Positions 10,116 to 18,473 of a stretch of 45,145 bases of DNA are shown one piece after another. The notes under the pieces were generated by a model. The model had not been told where the DNA came from. It ran no database searches and saw nothing but the letters and a program-made list of their open reading frames with translations. Position 1 is the first letter of the stretch. Each line of letters opens with the position of its first letter. The stretch lies in contig CAUSCF010000016.1 in the NCBI GenBank assembly GCA_963530295.1, forward strand, positions 1 through 45,145, given 5' to 3'. This stretch comes from JABCPE02 sp963530295 (GTDB lineage: Bacteria; Bacteroidota; Bacteroidia; Flavobacteriales; Weeksellaceae). Made by a program: the position numbers and the translations under genes.

Positions 10116-10125
10116 GAAATCTGCC

Positions 10126-10710
10126 TTATATATTTTTTAAAACTTGTTTTACCAACTCTTCTACACTCGCTTCTTGATTTTGTTTCAAAATCTTGTCCGC
10201 TATTTTCTCACTGGTCTTTCTTGGAATACCCAACACCTCTAATGCTGATAACGCTTCTTCTTTTATTTTATTATCAAGAATCGCTGTGCTGCCCGCTCCT
10301 AAACCATCAAATCTCTGAACTTTATCTCTCAAATCTATGATGATTCTCTCTGCGGTCTTTGCGCCTATTCCTTTCACTTTTTGAAGAACACCGCTGTTAC
10401 CAGACAAAATAGCTTGGGCAATATCCGAAAGCTCTAATGATGAAAGCAAAATCATCGCAGACACTGCTCCCACGCCATTTACACTGATGAGAAGATTAAA
10501 CATCTCTCTCTCCTCTTTATCAAAAAAACCAAAGAGCAAATGGGCATCTTCACGGATAATCTGCTGAGTGTATATTGTAGATTCTTTTCCTAAATGCAGT
10601 TTTTGTGATGTCTGCACGCTAATTCCCACATAATAGCCCACACCGCCAGCATCCATGACGGCATAAGTAGGAGTCAGCTCACTGACAACACCTCTAAGAT
10701 AAAAAATCAT
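10126..10710 (-). CDS. ruvA: Holliday junction DNA helicase subunit RuvA
   Basis: RuvA binds four-way DNA junctions and loads the RuvB motor for branch migration in recombinational repair. The 194 residues have the normal three-part layout. An N-terminal OB-fold (1-65, MIFYLRGVVSELTPTYAVMDAGGVGYYV) is followed by tandem helix-hairpin-helix motifs (VNGVGAVSAMILL and VKGIGAKTAERIIIDL). A C-terminal helical domain (about 145-194) contacts RuvB. A perfect -7 box lies 22 bases upstream. The short gap to sprA places it first in a ruvA-sprA-lipoprotein unit; the pairing with sprA appears to be genomic habit rather than a functional link. Confidence 0.97.
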   Translation of the reverse strand: MIFYLRGVVSELTPTYAVMDAGGVGYYVGISVQTSQKLHLGKESTIYTQQIIREDAHLLFGFFDKEEREMFNLLISVNGVGAVSAMILLSSLELSDIAQAILSGNSGVLQKVKGIGAKTAERIIIDLRDKVQRFDGLGAGSTAILDNKIKEEALSALEVLGIPRKTSEKIADKILKQNQEASVEELVKQVLKNI

Positions 10711-10732
10711 TTGTATTTTTTTAAAATTCCTA

Positions 10733-10740
10733 CAAAGTTA
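10733..10740 (-). promoter_or_regulatory. -7 promoter element upstream of ruvA-sprA
   Basis: The minus strand reads TAACTTTG, an exact TAnnTTTG match, in the 40-base gap between the upstream nucleoid protein gene and ruvA. This suggests that ruvA-sprA has its own promoter. No clear -33 box was found. Confidence 0.5.
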
Positions 10741-10750
10741 CAAAATAAAT

Positions 10751-11764
10751 TTAATTTTCTTCCTGATAATAAACCTTATAGAATTTCCCTTTTTCATCCT
10801 CACCCTGTTCTATTTTTCTGCGGTCGCCATGCACATAGATATGGAAGTTTTTATCCAGTTTTATTACAGATTTATAGTTTCTAGCTTGTTTCTTTACAGC
10901 TGCCTCAGAAATAGGAAATTCCTCTGCAATATCCACCTGAAACTCCTGCTCGTATTCGGTTTTATAATTAGAAAAACTCTCTATCACATTTTTGTCCTGC
11001 AAAACCTCACTAGTAAATTCATCAAAATCAAATCGCTCTTTTTCTTTGAAAAAATTGATTGTCTTGTTCAAGAAATCGGCTTGGTCAGCCTTCGAAACCT
11101 CGAATTCCTGCGGAAGCTGATTCGTTATATAGTTTTTATAAAGGCTCAGGGTGCTCTCAGTGCTGAAATACTCATCATTTCTTTGGCGGATGTGCAGGAA
11201 CTTATCAAACCAATATTCAGAATCTCCATTTTTATTATTATCAAAAGCCTTTACCACAAAGCCCTCTTCCTTCTGAATGTTATAAATCATACAACCTTTG
11301 TCTATTTTACTAAGATTAAACCCAAAATCCTTATTCACTTGGAAATTTTCATCTTCTGCCAAAACTTTCAAAAAAGTATCTTTTTTCTCCATTTTAAAAA
11401 TCCCCAAAGAGTCCATTTTCTCGCCATTCTCTGAATCATCCTCAAAATAAACCACACAGCACTCCCCAGACAAAACCCTCGGATTATCAGTGATTTCGTA
11501 GAGGTATTTGGCTATTTTTCGGGAATGCTCATGAAACCTGTCTTTCTCCTCAAAAATCTCCGAAACATAGGTATAAAGTTCATTATTTTCTATATTAGAT
11601 TCATGATAGAACTGAAATTTTTCTTCTGATTTAAAGGATTTTATGAAAAAATCTGATAAAAATTCTCTCATATCCTCCTCCAAAATCAGTTCGTCCTCCG
11701 AAAGAAAAAGCCCCTCTTGGTTGATTTTATTTCCTACTCTATGGATAGATATTTTTGTAAACAT
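10751..11764 (-). CDS. Nucleoid-associated protein, YejK/NdpA family
   Basis: The 337-residue cytosolic protein fits the 37-kDa nucleoid-associated protein family (YejK/NdpA). Visible family-like features are the N-terminal ISIHRVGNKINQEGLFLSE, a central block VLSGECCVVYFEDD followed by LGIFKMEKKDTFLKV, and a C-terminal IKLDKNFHIYVHGDRRKIEQG strand segment. The protein is rich in Phe, Lys and Glu. It is divergent from lipB, with a shared 96-base promoter region. Family members associate with the nucleoid; a specific role here is inferred only from homology. Confidence 0.85.
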   Translation of the reverse strand: MFTKISIHRVGNKINQEGLFLSEDELILEEDMREFLSDFFIKSFKSEEKFQFYHESNIENNELYTYVSEIFEEKDRFHEHSRKIAKYLYEITDNPRVLSGECCVVYFEDDSENGEKMDSLGIFKMEKKDTFLKVLAEDENFQVNKDFGFNLSKIDKGCMIYNIQKEEGFVVKAFDNNKNGDSEYWFDKFLHIRQRNDEYFSTESTLSLYKNYITNQLPQEFEVSKADQADFLNKTINFFKEKERFDFDEFTSEVLQDKNVIESFSNYKTEYEQEFQVDIAEEFPISEAAVKKQARNYKSVIKLDKNFHIYVHGDRRKIEQGEDEKGKFYKVYYQEEN

Positions 11765-11782
11765 TTTTTATTTTATTTTCTA

Positions 11783-11790
11783 CAAAAATA
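11783..11790 (-). promoter_or_regulatory. -7 promoter element for the nucleoid-associated protein gene
   Basis: The minus strand reads TATTTTTG (TAnnTTTG), 18 bases before the ATG at 11764. Confidence 0.5.
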
Positions 11791-11848
11791 TGATTTTTAA
11801 TTTATCATCCGTGCTAAATTTAAAGTTTCTCATTTGCCTTATTTTTTA

Positions 11849-11856
11849 TATTTTTG
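11849..11856 (+). promoter_or_regulatory. -7-like element immediately upstream of lipB
   Basis: TATTTTTG matches TAnnTTTG but ends only 4 bases before the lipB ATG. If it is used, transcription would start at or next to the start codon and give a leaderless or near-leaderless mRNA. It may instead be a chance match in T-rich DNA. Confidence 0.35.
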
Positions 11857-11860
11857 AAGC

Positions 11861-12562
11861 ATGAATAAACAGGTAAAATTTGAAGATTTAGGGCTAATAG
11901 ACTACCAAAAAGCGTGGGATTATCAAGGAGAACTGATGCAAGGAATCATTGACATCAAACTAAAAAACAGAGAACTCCCTACTGAAAACCAAATCATTAC
12001 ACCCAATTTCTTTTTATTTGTAGAGCATCCTCACATCTACACTTTGGGCAAAAGCGGTGATGAAAATAATATGCTCATCAACACAGAAAAACTAAAACAA
12101 ATAAATGCCGATTTTGTAAAAACCAATCGCGGTGGAGATATTACCTACCACGGATTTGGGCAGATAGTGGGCTATCCTATTTTGGATTTAGAAAATTTCG
12201 TAACGGATATCCATCTGTATATGAGAAACTTAGAGGAGGTAATTATAAGAACAATGGCTGACTATGGGCTCCATGGCGACCGCTCAAAAGGCGAAACTGG
12301 TGTTTGGCTGGATGTAGGAAAACCCTATGCTAGGAAAATCTGCGCTATGGGTGTAAAAGCTTCCCGATGGGTAACCATGCACGGCTTCGCTTTTAATGTC
12401 AATACCGATATGAAATATTTTGACTACATTATCCCTTGTGGAATAAAGGGCAAACAAGTCACTTCCCTAGAACAAGAGCTAGGACAAAAAGTAAATATAG
12501 AAGAAGTAAAGGATAGAATAAAAAAACATTTCTCCGAAGTATTTGATTGTCAATTTATATAA
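11861..12562 (+). CDS. lipB: Lipoyl(octanoyl) transferase
   Basis: LipB moves octanoate from acyl carrier protein to the lipoyl domains of 2-oxoacid dehydrogenases and the glycine cleavage H protein. The 233-residue protein shows the family blocks FVEHPHIYTLGKSG (about 53-66), RGGDITYHGFGQIVGYPI (90-107), ARKICAMGVK (157-166) and IIPCGIKGKQVTSL (190-203). The catalytic Cys is 193 and the catalytic Lys is 159. This start is supported by the family-like N-terminus KFEDLGLIDYQKAWDYQ. It converges on a porin gene, with a bidirectional terminator between them. Confidence 0.97.
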   Translation: MNKQVKFEDLGLIDYQKAWDYQGELMQGIIDIKLKNRELPTENQIITPNFFLFVEHPHIYTLGKSGDENNMLINTEKLKQINADFVKTNRGGDITYHGFGQIVGYPILDLENFVTDIHLYMRNLEEVIIRTMADYGLHGDRSKGETGVWLDVGKPYARKICAMGVKASRWVTMHGFAFNVNTDMKYFDYIIPCGIKGKQVTSLEQELGQKVNIEEVKDRIKKHFSEVFDCQFI

Positions 12563-12564
12563 AA

Positions 12565-12588
12565 AAAGACCGAAAAAATTCGGTCTTT
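12565..12588. terminator. Bidirectional terminator between lipB and the porin gene
   Basis: A perfect 10-bp stem, AAAGACCGAA (12565-12574) pairing with 12579-12588, has an AAAA loop. It is followed by CTTGTTT on the plus strand and a 7-T run on the minus strand. It serves two converging genes. Confidence 0.85.
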
Positions 12589-12610
12589 CTTGTTTAATTA
12601 TGAATTTGTT

Positions 12611-13135
12611 TTAAAAATTGTATGCATATCCTAAATTGATAGAGCCCGCACTTATATTATTTCTAGTAAATCCTTTATAAGAAAAATACAAATCATGTTT
12701 CTTATCAAAAGAATATCCTAACTTAGGCTGATAATAGAAAGAGCCATTTTCATTTTTAAAATCTTTTTTAGTAAAAAATGCATAACCTAAATCTGCTCCT
12801 AAGAAAACATTAGAACCTCCGAAAGTATATTCTGCGGTAGCAGCTACTGGAATTATTCCAACATCAGGCACTTCATTTTTAAGAGTTACAAGAATTAAAT
12901 CTGTTTTTGTTTTTTTACCAAAATAGTGAGAGTATCCTGTAGCAACCCCTAATCTGAAGTTTTCAGCCAATGGATAAAGATAAGCTACATCTACCCCTGC
13001 TGTAAAAGTAGTAAGTTTACCAAAATCTCCAACTGGTATACCTGCATTTACTCCTAATCTAAATCCAGAATCTGTCTTCTGTGCGCTCATCAATCCAAAA
13101 AGTGCTAAAGCACCTGTCAAAAACAACTTTTTCAT
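12611..13135 (-). CDS. Small outer-membrane beta-barrel (porin-family) protein
   Basis: The 174-residue protein has a signal peptide (MKKLFLTGALALFGLMSAQ, cleavage near 18) and then alternating amphipathic strands typical of an 8-stranded barrel (FRLGVNAGIPVGDF, VDVAYLYPL, FRLGVATGYSHYFG). It ends in a terminal aromatic strand, SINLGYAYNF, the usual outer-membrane insertion signal. This fits the OmpA-like or OMP_b-brl families abundant in flavobacteria. Ligand and role are unknown. It is a single gene, with lipB converging and rpe upstream on the same strand after 111 bases. No exact promoter match was found upstream. Confidence 0.85.
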   Translation of the reverse strand: MKKLFLTGALALFGLMSAQKTDSGFRLGVNAGIPVGDFGKLTTFTAGVDVAYLYPLAENFRLGVATGYSHYFGKKTKTDLILVTLKNEVPDVGIIPVAATAEYTFGGSNVFLGADLGYAFFTKKDFKNENGSFYYQPKLGYSFDKKHDLYFSYKGFTRNNISAGSINLGYAYNF

Positions 13136-13246
13136 TTTTACAATATTTAATAGTTATTGATGTTTTATTTCTATACAAAATAAATGCCAAATTATTTTTT
13201 TTAAGGAAAAAGCCCTTAAATAAAGGAAAAAGGCACTTTTAAACTC

Positions 13247-13912
13247 TTATCCGTTTATTATTTTTTTCATTTCAGCGATGGTTTCTGCTGGTTTTCCATT
13301 AAAAATCCCAGACCCAGAAACTATAATATCCGCTCCAGCCTCTGCAACTTCCTGAATATTATTAAGTTTTATTCCGCCATCTACTTCTATCTCTATATGA
13401 TTATAGCCTTTCTCCATAATCATTTGTTTTAGTCTTTTTATTTTATTTAATGCATTAGGGATAAAAGACTGCCCGCCAAACCCTGGGTTCACAGACATTA
13501 TCAACACCAAATCTATTTCCTCCAATACTTCTTCTATAACGCTTAAACTTGTGTGAGGATTTAGAGCGACTCCACTTTTACAGCCTAAGCTTCTGATATG
13601 CTGTAATGTTCGGTGAAGATGTGTACAAGCCTCAGCATGAACAGTAAGATAATCCGCTCCCGCCTTTACAAAGCTCTCTACATACCGCTCTGGTTTTTCT
13701 ATCATAAGATGAACATCGCAGGGAATAGAAGAATTTTTCTTAATCGCTTCCACTACGGGAATTCCTATAGTAATATTTGGGACAAAGTGTCCATCCATCA
13801 CATCTATATGCAGGAGGTCTGCACCAGCACTTTCCAGCATATGGATATCTCTGCTCAAATTACAAAAATCCGCAGACAGCAGAGATGGTGATATTTTTTT
13901 CTCTTTTTTCAT
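13247..13912 (-). CDS. rpe: Ribulose-phosphate 3-epimerase
   Basis: Rpe interconverts ribulose 5-phosphate and xylulose 5-phosphate in the pentose phosphate pathway. The 221-residue TIM barrel shows the family blocks SPSLLSADFCNL (8-19), LHIDVMDGHFVPNITIG, VHLMIEKPE, SVNPGFGGQSFIP, EVDGGI and SGSGIF. The catalytic Asp pair lies in DVMDG and VDGG. It begins 10 bases after glpX, so glpX-rpe are co-transcribed, next to tkt and fbaA on the same strand. Confidence 0.97.
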   Translation of the reverse strand: MKKEKKISPSLLSADFCNLSRDIHMLESAGADLLHIDVMDGHFVPNITIGIPVVEAIKKNSSIPCDVHLMIEKPERYVESFVKAGADYLTVHAEACTHLHRTLQHIRSLGCKSGVALNPHTSLSVIEEVLEEIDLVLIMSVNPGFGGQSFIPNALNKIKRLKQMIMEKGYNHIEIEVDGGIKLNNIQEVAEAGADIIVSGSGIFNGKPAETIAEMKKIING

Positions 13913-13922
13913 GGTTTATTTT

Positions 13923-14882
13923 TTAGTGGTTTATTCCTTTATGAATTCCTTCTATGAATCTTATAGAGCCTGATTTAGCGCTGATAACTACACTTTTAGT
14001 AGTAATAGTTCCGTTTTCATGGAATTTAACTCCGTCTAGATAGCTTCCACTCGTGATGCCTGTCGCGGAAAAAACAGCATTTTCAGATTTTATCAATGTA
14101 TCTAAATGTATAACCTCACTGATGTCAATATTTTCTTTTTTCAAATTGACTATTTCAGACTCCAGCTGTGGCGCTCTCATTCCCTGCATTCCGCCGTTAA
14201 GGGCTTTCACTGCACACGCCGCCAAAACTCCCTCTGGCGTACCGCCTATTCCCATCAATACATCCACGCCTGTGTCTGGCATTGCCGCCAAAAGCGCCCC
14301 CAAAACATCTCCATCTGTATGTAGTGTAATCCTTGCGCCTGCTTTTCTAATCTCCTCTATCATAGCCTTGTGGCGAGGTTTATCCAAGATATAAACCATC
14401 AAATCATTTACTTTTTTGCCTTCTGCTTCGGCTATTCTATTAAGGTTTTCTGTAACGGATTGGGTAATGTCTATTGCATTTTTAGCCTTCTCTCCTACTA
14501 CCAATTTATTCATATAAAAGGAACTCCCTGGATTCCACATACTTCCTTGGTCAGAAGCTGCAATCGTAGCAATGGCATTGGGTCTTCCAAGGGCAAGAAG
14601 ATTAGTCCCTTCCACTGGATCTACAGCAATATCTACACGAGGTCCATTTCCATTTCCCACCGTTTCGCCGTTGTAGAGCATGGGCGCATCATCTTTTTCT
14701 CCTTCACCTATGATGATAGTTCCATGAACATCTATATACCGAAGAGACTCACGCATCCCTTCCACTGCCGCTTTGTCTCCTCCATTCTTATCTCCTGTTC
14801 CTATAAAAGCTGCCGCAGAAAGAGCCGCAGATTCGGTAACTCTCACGAGTTCCATTGCGATGTTATAATCTAATTTTGACAT
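13923..14882 (-). CDS. glpX: Class II fructose-1,6-bisphosphatase
   Basis: GlpX hydrolyses fructose 1,6-bisphosphate in gluconeogenesis; some members also act on sedoheptulose 1,7-bisphosphate. The 319-residue protein carries the lithium-sensitive phosphatase-superfamily metal sites: GEGEKDDAPML (about 59-69) and DIAVDPVEGTN (about 84-94). GIGGTPEGVLAACAVKALNG and a C-terminal TGITSGSYLDGV segment follow. The length is normal. It is first in a glpX-rpe pair. The SMR transporter terminator lies just upstream, so a separate promoter is expected, but no exact -7 box was found. Substrate breadth cannot be read from sequence. Confidence 0.96.
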   Translation of the reverse strand: MSKLDYNIAMELVRVTESAALSAAAFIGTGDKNGGDKAAVEGMRESLRYIDVHGTIIIGEGEKDDAPMLYNGETVGNGNGPRVDIAVDPVEGTNLLALGRPNAIATIAASDQGSMWNPGSSFYMNKLVVGEKAKNAIDITQSVTENLNRIAEAEGKKVNDLMVYILDKPRHKAMIEEIRKAGARITLHTDGDVLGALLAAMPDTGVDVLMGIGGTPEGVLAACAVKALNGGMQGMRAPQLESEIVNLKKENIDISEVIHLDTLIKSENAVFSATGITSGSYLDGVKFHENGTITTKSVVISAKSGSIRFIEGIHKGINH

Positions 14883-14916
14883 TGTTATTAGTTTTGGTGT
14901 TAAAAATACAAAAAAT

Positions 14917-14946
14917 ATCTGGCTGCAAAAAAGTTTACAGCCAGAT
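14917..14946 (-). terminator. Terminator of the tkt-fbaA-gdx unit
   Basis: A 9-bp stem, ATCTGGCTG (14917-14925) pairing with 14938-14946, has a 12-base loop. On the minus strand it is followed by ATATTTTTTGTATTTTT. It lies 12 bases beyond the transporter stop codon. Confidence 0.8.
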
Positions 14947-14957
14947 TTATTATTTTC

Positions 14958-15278
14958 TTAGGATGAAGCTAATTTTAGCACGATAACTCCACTTATGATG
15001 AGCAATATACCTAGTGTTCGCATGAATGTAAGAGCATCATTATAAAACACTACTCCCACCACGAACGCTCCCACTGCTCCTATGCCAGTCCAAACGCCAT
15101 AGGCTGTACCCATAGGAATTGTTTTCTGTGCCACCCAAAGCAGAGCGCTACTCACTCCCATACATACCACAGCTATGGTCACTCCCTGCCAGCGGAAGTT
15201 TTCATTTCCTGCCATTTTTAGACCGATAGGCCAGCCGATTTCGAAAAGTCCTGCTAAAATCAAATACACCCAAGCCAT
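14958..15278 (-). CDS. SMR family transporter, SugE/Gdx type (guanidinium exporter-like)
   Basis: The 106-residue protein has four membrane helices and the essential SMR glutamate at position 13 (AGLFEIGWPIGLK). The SugE/Gdx subtype is supported by the GLK after helix 1 and by IPMGTAYGVWTGIGAVGAF in helix 3. Gdx members exchange guanidinium for protons, whereas EmrE-type members export polyaromatic cations. The start codon overlaps the fbaA stop (TAATG), so translation is probably coupled to the aldolase. A transporter of this type in a central carbon operon is unexpected. Subtype is inferred from motifs; substrate is not proven. Confidence 0.85.
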   Translation of the reverse strand: MAWVYLILAGLFEIGWPIGLKMAGNENFRWQGVTIAVVCMGVSSALLWVAQKTIPMGTAYGVWTGIGAVGAFVVGVVFYNDALTFMRTLGILLIISGVIVLKLASS

Positions 15279-16228
15279 TATTTCAAGCTTTGTCTTACAT
15301 ATTCTAACTGATTAGCAGACAATAGTTTATTAGATTTATCTACGATAAAATCAGCATATTCTTTCACGAAAACTTTTCCTGGAGCTCTGAAATCAAACTG
15401 CTCTGGTTTTTCTTTGAAGAACTCTCTGTGAACTCTAGTCCAAACCAATCTACCATCAGTATCGATATTTACTTTTGTAACACCTAATTTCACCGCTCTT
15501 GCGAATTCATCAGCATTTACACCTTGTGCAGAAGGATCCATAGCACCACCAGCAGCATTGATTCTTTCTACCTCAGCTCTTGGAACAGAACTTGAACCGT
15601 GCATTACCAAAGGAAAACCTGGAAGCTGTCTTTGGATTTCTTCGATTCTGTCAAAGTGAAGCCCTTGCTTTCCTGAAAACTTATAAGCTCCGTGGCTGGT
15701 TCCGATAGCAACCGCTAAAGAGTCACAACCTGTAAGTTCTACGAATTTCTTAGCTTCTAGTGGGTCTGTAAGCATCGCGTGTTTTTCATCAACTTGGATA
15801 TCTTCTTCCACACCACCTAGCATTCCCAGCTCAGACTCTACGCTGATTCCCTTAGCGTGAGCTCTTTCCACTACTCTTTTCGTGATTTCTACATTTTTCT
15901 CAAAAGACTCGTGAGATGCATCAATCATCACTGAGCTATAAAATCCTGAATCTATACAGTCATAGCATGTCTGCTCATCTCCGTGGTCTAAATGCACCGC
16001 GAAAATAAGGTCTGGATAGATTTCTTCAGCAGCACGGATGATGCTTTCTATCATTTTAGGGTTAGCGTAGTTTCTCGCTCCTTTTGATAACTGAACGATG
16101 AATGGCGCCTGTGCTTTAGCATGTCCTTCGAAAAGCCCTAAAGCCTGCTCCATGTTGTTAATATTATACGCTCCTACTGCAAATTTCCCGTATGCAGCCT
16201 TGAATAATTGATCGGTAGTAACTATCAT
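15278..16228 (-). CDS. fbaA: Class II fructose-bisphosphate aldolase
   Basis: The enzyme splits fructose 1,6-bisphosphate into DHAP and glyceraldehyde 3-phosphate using zinc. The 316-residue TIM barrel shows VHLDHGDEQ (79-87) with the catalytic Asp81 and zinc ligand His82, ESELGMLGG (131-139), GTSHGAYK (176-183) with ligand His179, and VMHGSSS (208-214) with ligand His210. The phosphate-binding Asn/Asp segment KVNIDTDGR follows. It starts 26 bases after tkt and overlaps the downstream transporter by one base, giving a tkt-fbaA-gdx unit. Confidence 0.96.
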   Translation of the reverse strand: MIVTTDQLFKAAYGKFAVGAYNINNMEQALGLFEGHAKAQAPFIVQLSKGARNYANPKMIESIIRAAEEIYPDLIFAVHLDHGDEQTCYDCIDSGFYSSVMIDASHESFEKNVEITKRVVERAHAKGISVESELGMLGGVEEDIQVDEKHAMLTDPLEAKKFVELTGCDSLAVAIGTSHGAYKFSGKQGLHFDRIEEIQRQLPGFPLVMHGSSSVPRAEVERINAAGGAMDPSAQGVNADEFARAVKLGVTKVNIDTDGRLVWTRVHREFFKEKPEQFDFRAPGKVFVKEYADFIVDKSNKLLSANQLEYVRQSLK

Positions 16229-16254
16229 TTCTTTTATTTTTATTGGTTATTTTT

Positions 16255-18240
16255 CTATTTTAATGAATTTACAGCCTCTACGATAGCATCAGTTGTAATT
16301 CCGAATTCTTTATAAAGTGTTTTATATGGCGCTGAAGCTCCGAATCTGTCCAAGCCTATTACTCGCCCTTCTAAGCCTACATATTTATACCAGCCCAAAG
16401 TAACTCCTGCCTCTACAGCCACTCTTTTCAGAATGTTTTTAGGTAAAACAGATTCTTTGTATTCTTGTGGCTGCTCATCAAAGATGTTGGTACTCGGCAT
16501 AGAAACTATTCTTACCTTTATGCCTTGTTCATTAAGTTTAGCTTTTGCTTCTACAGCCAATTCCACCTCTGAACCTGTAGCGATGATAATCGCCTCAAAA
16601 TCTTTGTCTTCGCAAAGAACATAACCTCCTTTCTGAGCTTCTTCAGATTTTGCCCATCCAAGTCCTGCTCTATCATAAACAGGAAGATTTTGTCTTGTAA
16701 GAACTAAACAAGTAGGTCCTTTTTTATTCTTTAATGCTGATTTCCAAGCTTCTGCAGTTTCATTCGCGTCCATAGGACGGATTACAGTCATATTTGGAAT
16801 CATTCTATAAGCCCAAAGATGCGCTTCTGGCTGGTGTGTAGGCCCATCCTCTCCTAATCCGATGGAATCATGAGTCAGCACATACACCACCTGCTGCTCC
16901 ATAAGAGCCGACATACGCATCGCTGGTCTCATGTAATCCGAGAACACAAAGAATGTCCCTGAATAAGGCAGAACTCCACCATGAAGAGCCATTCCGTTCA
17001 TTATTGCTGCCATACCATGCTCACGCACTCCGTATCTGATGTATCTTCCTTTTGGGTTTTCTGGTGAGAAAGACTCCTCTCCTGCTGGAAGAGTGTTATT
17101 AGACGGCGTCAAATCCGCTGAACCACCCATCAGCTGAGGAATATATTTGGCTATATGATTTAGAACCGTTCCCGAAGCAGAACGAGTAGCAATTGCTTTT
17201 TCAGAACCGAACTGAGGAATATCAAGAGCTTCTTTGGAAATTTCTCCTTTTATGCTGTTTTCTAATTCTTTAGCGGCTTCTTGGTTTTTATTTTTATAAT
17301 TTTCCCAAAGTTCATTCCATTGGTTTTCAAGGTTTTCACCTTTTTCTTGAGTTTTAGCTCTTAAATCAGAAATTTCATTTGGAACGAAGAAAGATTTGTC
17401 CTTTGGAAGACCTAATTTTTCTTTCATTAGTTCGATTTCTTCCGCTGGGAAAGGCTCTCCGTGAGCTTTGGAAGTTCCTGCTCTATTCGGCGAACCAAAA
17501 CCGATGATAGTTTTACAAATGATGATAGACGGCTTAGATTTTTCTTTTTTTGCTTCTGCTATAGCAGCATTGATTTGGTCATAATCATGCCCATCAATCT
17601 CGAGAACCTGCCATCCATACGCCTCAAATCTCTTTCTAGTATCTTCTGTGAAAGAAATGTGCGTAGGTCCATCTATGGTGATATTATTGCTGTCATAAAG
17701 CATAATCAGTTTTCCTAATTTATTATGTCCAGCAAAAGAACACGCCTCATGAGAAATTCCCTCTTGCAGACAGCCATCACCTGCCACCACATAAGTATAA
17801 TGGTCTATAATCTCACTGCCTTCTCTATTATATCTTGCTGCCAAAGAAGCCTCTGCCAGAGCAAATCCTACTGCATTGGCTACGCCCTGTCCTAGTGGCC
17901 CCGTAGTGGTTTCCACCCCTGCCGTTACGAAGTTTTCTGGATGCCCAGGAGTTTTACTGCCCCATTGTCTAAATGCCTTCAAATCATCCATTGACAAATC
18001 ATACCCATAAAGGTGCAACAAGCTGTAAATAAGCATACTACCATGCCCTGCTGATAGGATAAATCTGTCTCGGTTGAGCCATTTAGGGTTTTTCGGGTTA
18101 AAATTCATATGTTCAGACCAGAGAACAGCACACACATCTGCCATCCCAAGCGGCATCCCAGGGTGTCCAGAGTTCGCCGCTGCCACACCATCCACAGAGA
18201 GTCCTCTAATAGTGTTCGCAATAATTTTACAAGAGTTCAT
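16255..18240 (-). CDS. tkt: Transketolase
   Basis: Transketolase moves two-carbon ketol units between sugar phosphates using thiamine diphosphate. The 661-residue protein has all three domains. The ThDP domain shows SGHPGMPLG, SAGHGSMLIYSLLH and the GDG...NN motif (VAGDGCLQEG to YDSNNITIDG). The pyrimidine-binding domain has RYGVREHGMAAIMNG and GEDGPTHQPEAH. A C-terminal domain begins near residue 530. It is the first gene of the tkt-fbaA-gdx unit. The 233-base gap upstream holds a terminator-like hairpin of the preceding regulator gene; no exact promoter match was seen there. Confidence 0.97.
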   Translation of the reverse strand: MNSCKIIANTIRGLSVDGVAAANSGHPGMPLGMADVCAVLWSEHMNFNPKNPKWLNRDRFILSAGHGSMLIYSLLHLYGYDLSMDDLKAFRQWGSKTPGHPENFVTAGVETTTGPLGQGVANAVGFALAEASLAARYNREGSEIIDHYTYVVAGDGCLQEGISHEACSFAGHNKLGKLIMLYDSNNITIDGPTHISFTEDTRKRFEAYGWQVLEIDGHDYDQINAAIAEAKKEKSKPSIIICKTIIGFGSPNRAGTSKAHGEPFPAEEIELMKEKLGLPKDKSFFVPNEISDLRAKTQEKGENLENQWNELWENYKNKNQEAAKELENSIKGEISKEALDIPQFGSEKAIATRSASGTVLNHIAKYIPQLMGGSADLTPSNNTLPAGEESFSPENPKGRYIRYGVREHGMAAIMNGMALHGGVLPYSGTFFVFSDYMRPAMRMSALMEQQVVYVLTHDSIGLGEDGPTHQPEAHLWAYRMIPNMTVIRPMDANETAEAWKSALKNKKGPTCLVLTRQNLPVYDRAGLGWAKSEEAQKGGYVLCEDKDFEAIIIATGSEVELAVEAKAKLNEQGIKVRIVSMPSTNIFDEQPQEYKESVLPKNILKRVAVEAGVTLGWYKYVGLEGRVIGLDRFGASAPYKTLYKEFGITTDAIVEAVNSLK

Positions 18241-18272
18241 ATATTTTAAATTGGTTTCTACTTAATTTTTAT

Positions 18273-18308
18273 ATATAAAAATAGAGAGACAATTATCCTT
18301 ATCTCTCT
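18273..18308 (-). terminator. Possible terminator downstream of the two-component system
   Basis: On the minus strand AGAGAGA (18302-18308) pairs with 18283-18289 across a 12-base loop and is followed by ATTTTTATA. It lies 166 bases beyond the regulator stop and 42 bases before tkt, so it may insulate tkt from the two-component operon. Confidence 0.5.
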
Positions 18309-18473
18309 TATTATTTCAGCCCAAAAAACAACTCCACAACATGCTTGCCAAGACCATCTCTTTTTATTGGGTACAAAAAACTCATTTTTTATTTAAAAAT
18401 TACTTGGGTAAAGGTAAGAAATAAATCAAATACAACCAAATTTTGTAATCATCCTTTTTCAATTTATTCTTTT

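Noticed and set aside
10829..11434. A 201-residue plus-strand open frame opposite the nucleoid-associated protein gene
   Set aside because: It is the antisense shadow of a well-supported gene in AT-rich DNA, with low-complexity Ile/Phe/Leu content and no recognisable domain.
14370..14873. A 167-residue plus-strand open frame opposite glpX
   Set aside because: It lies wholly within the complement of glpX and has no family features.
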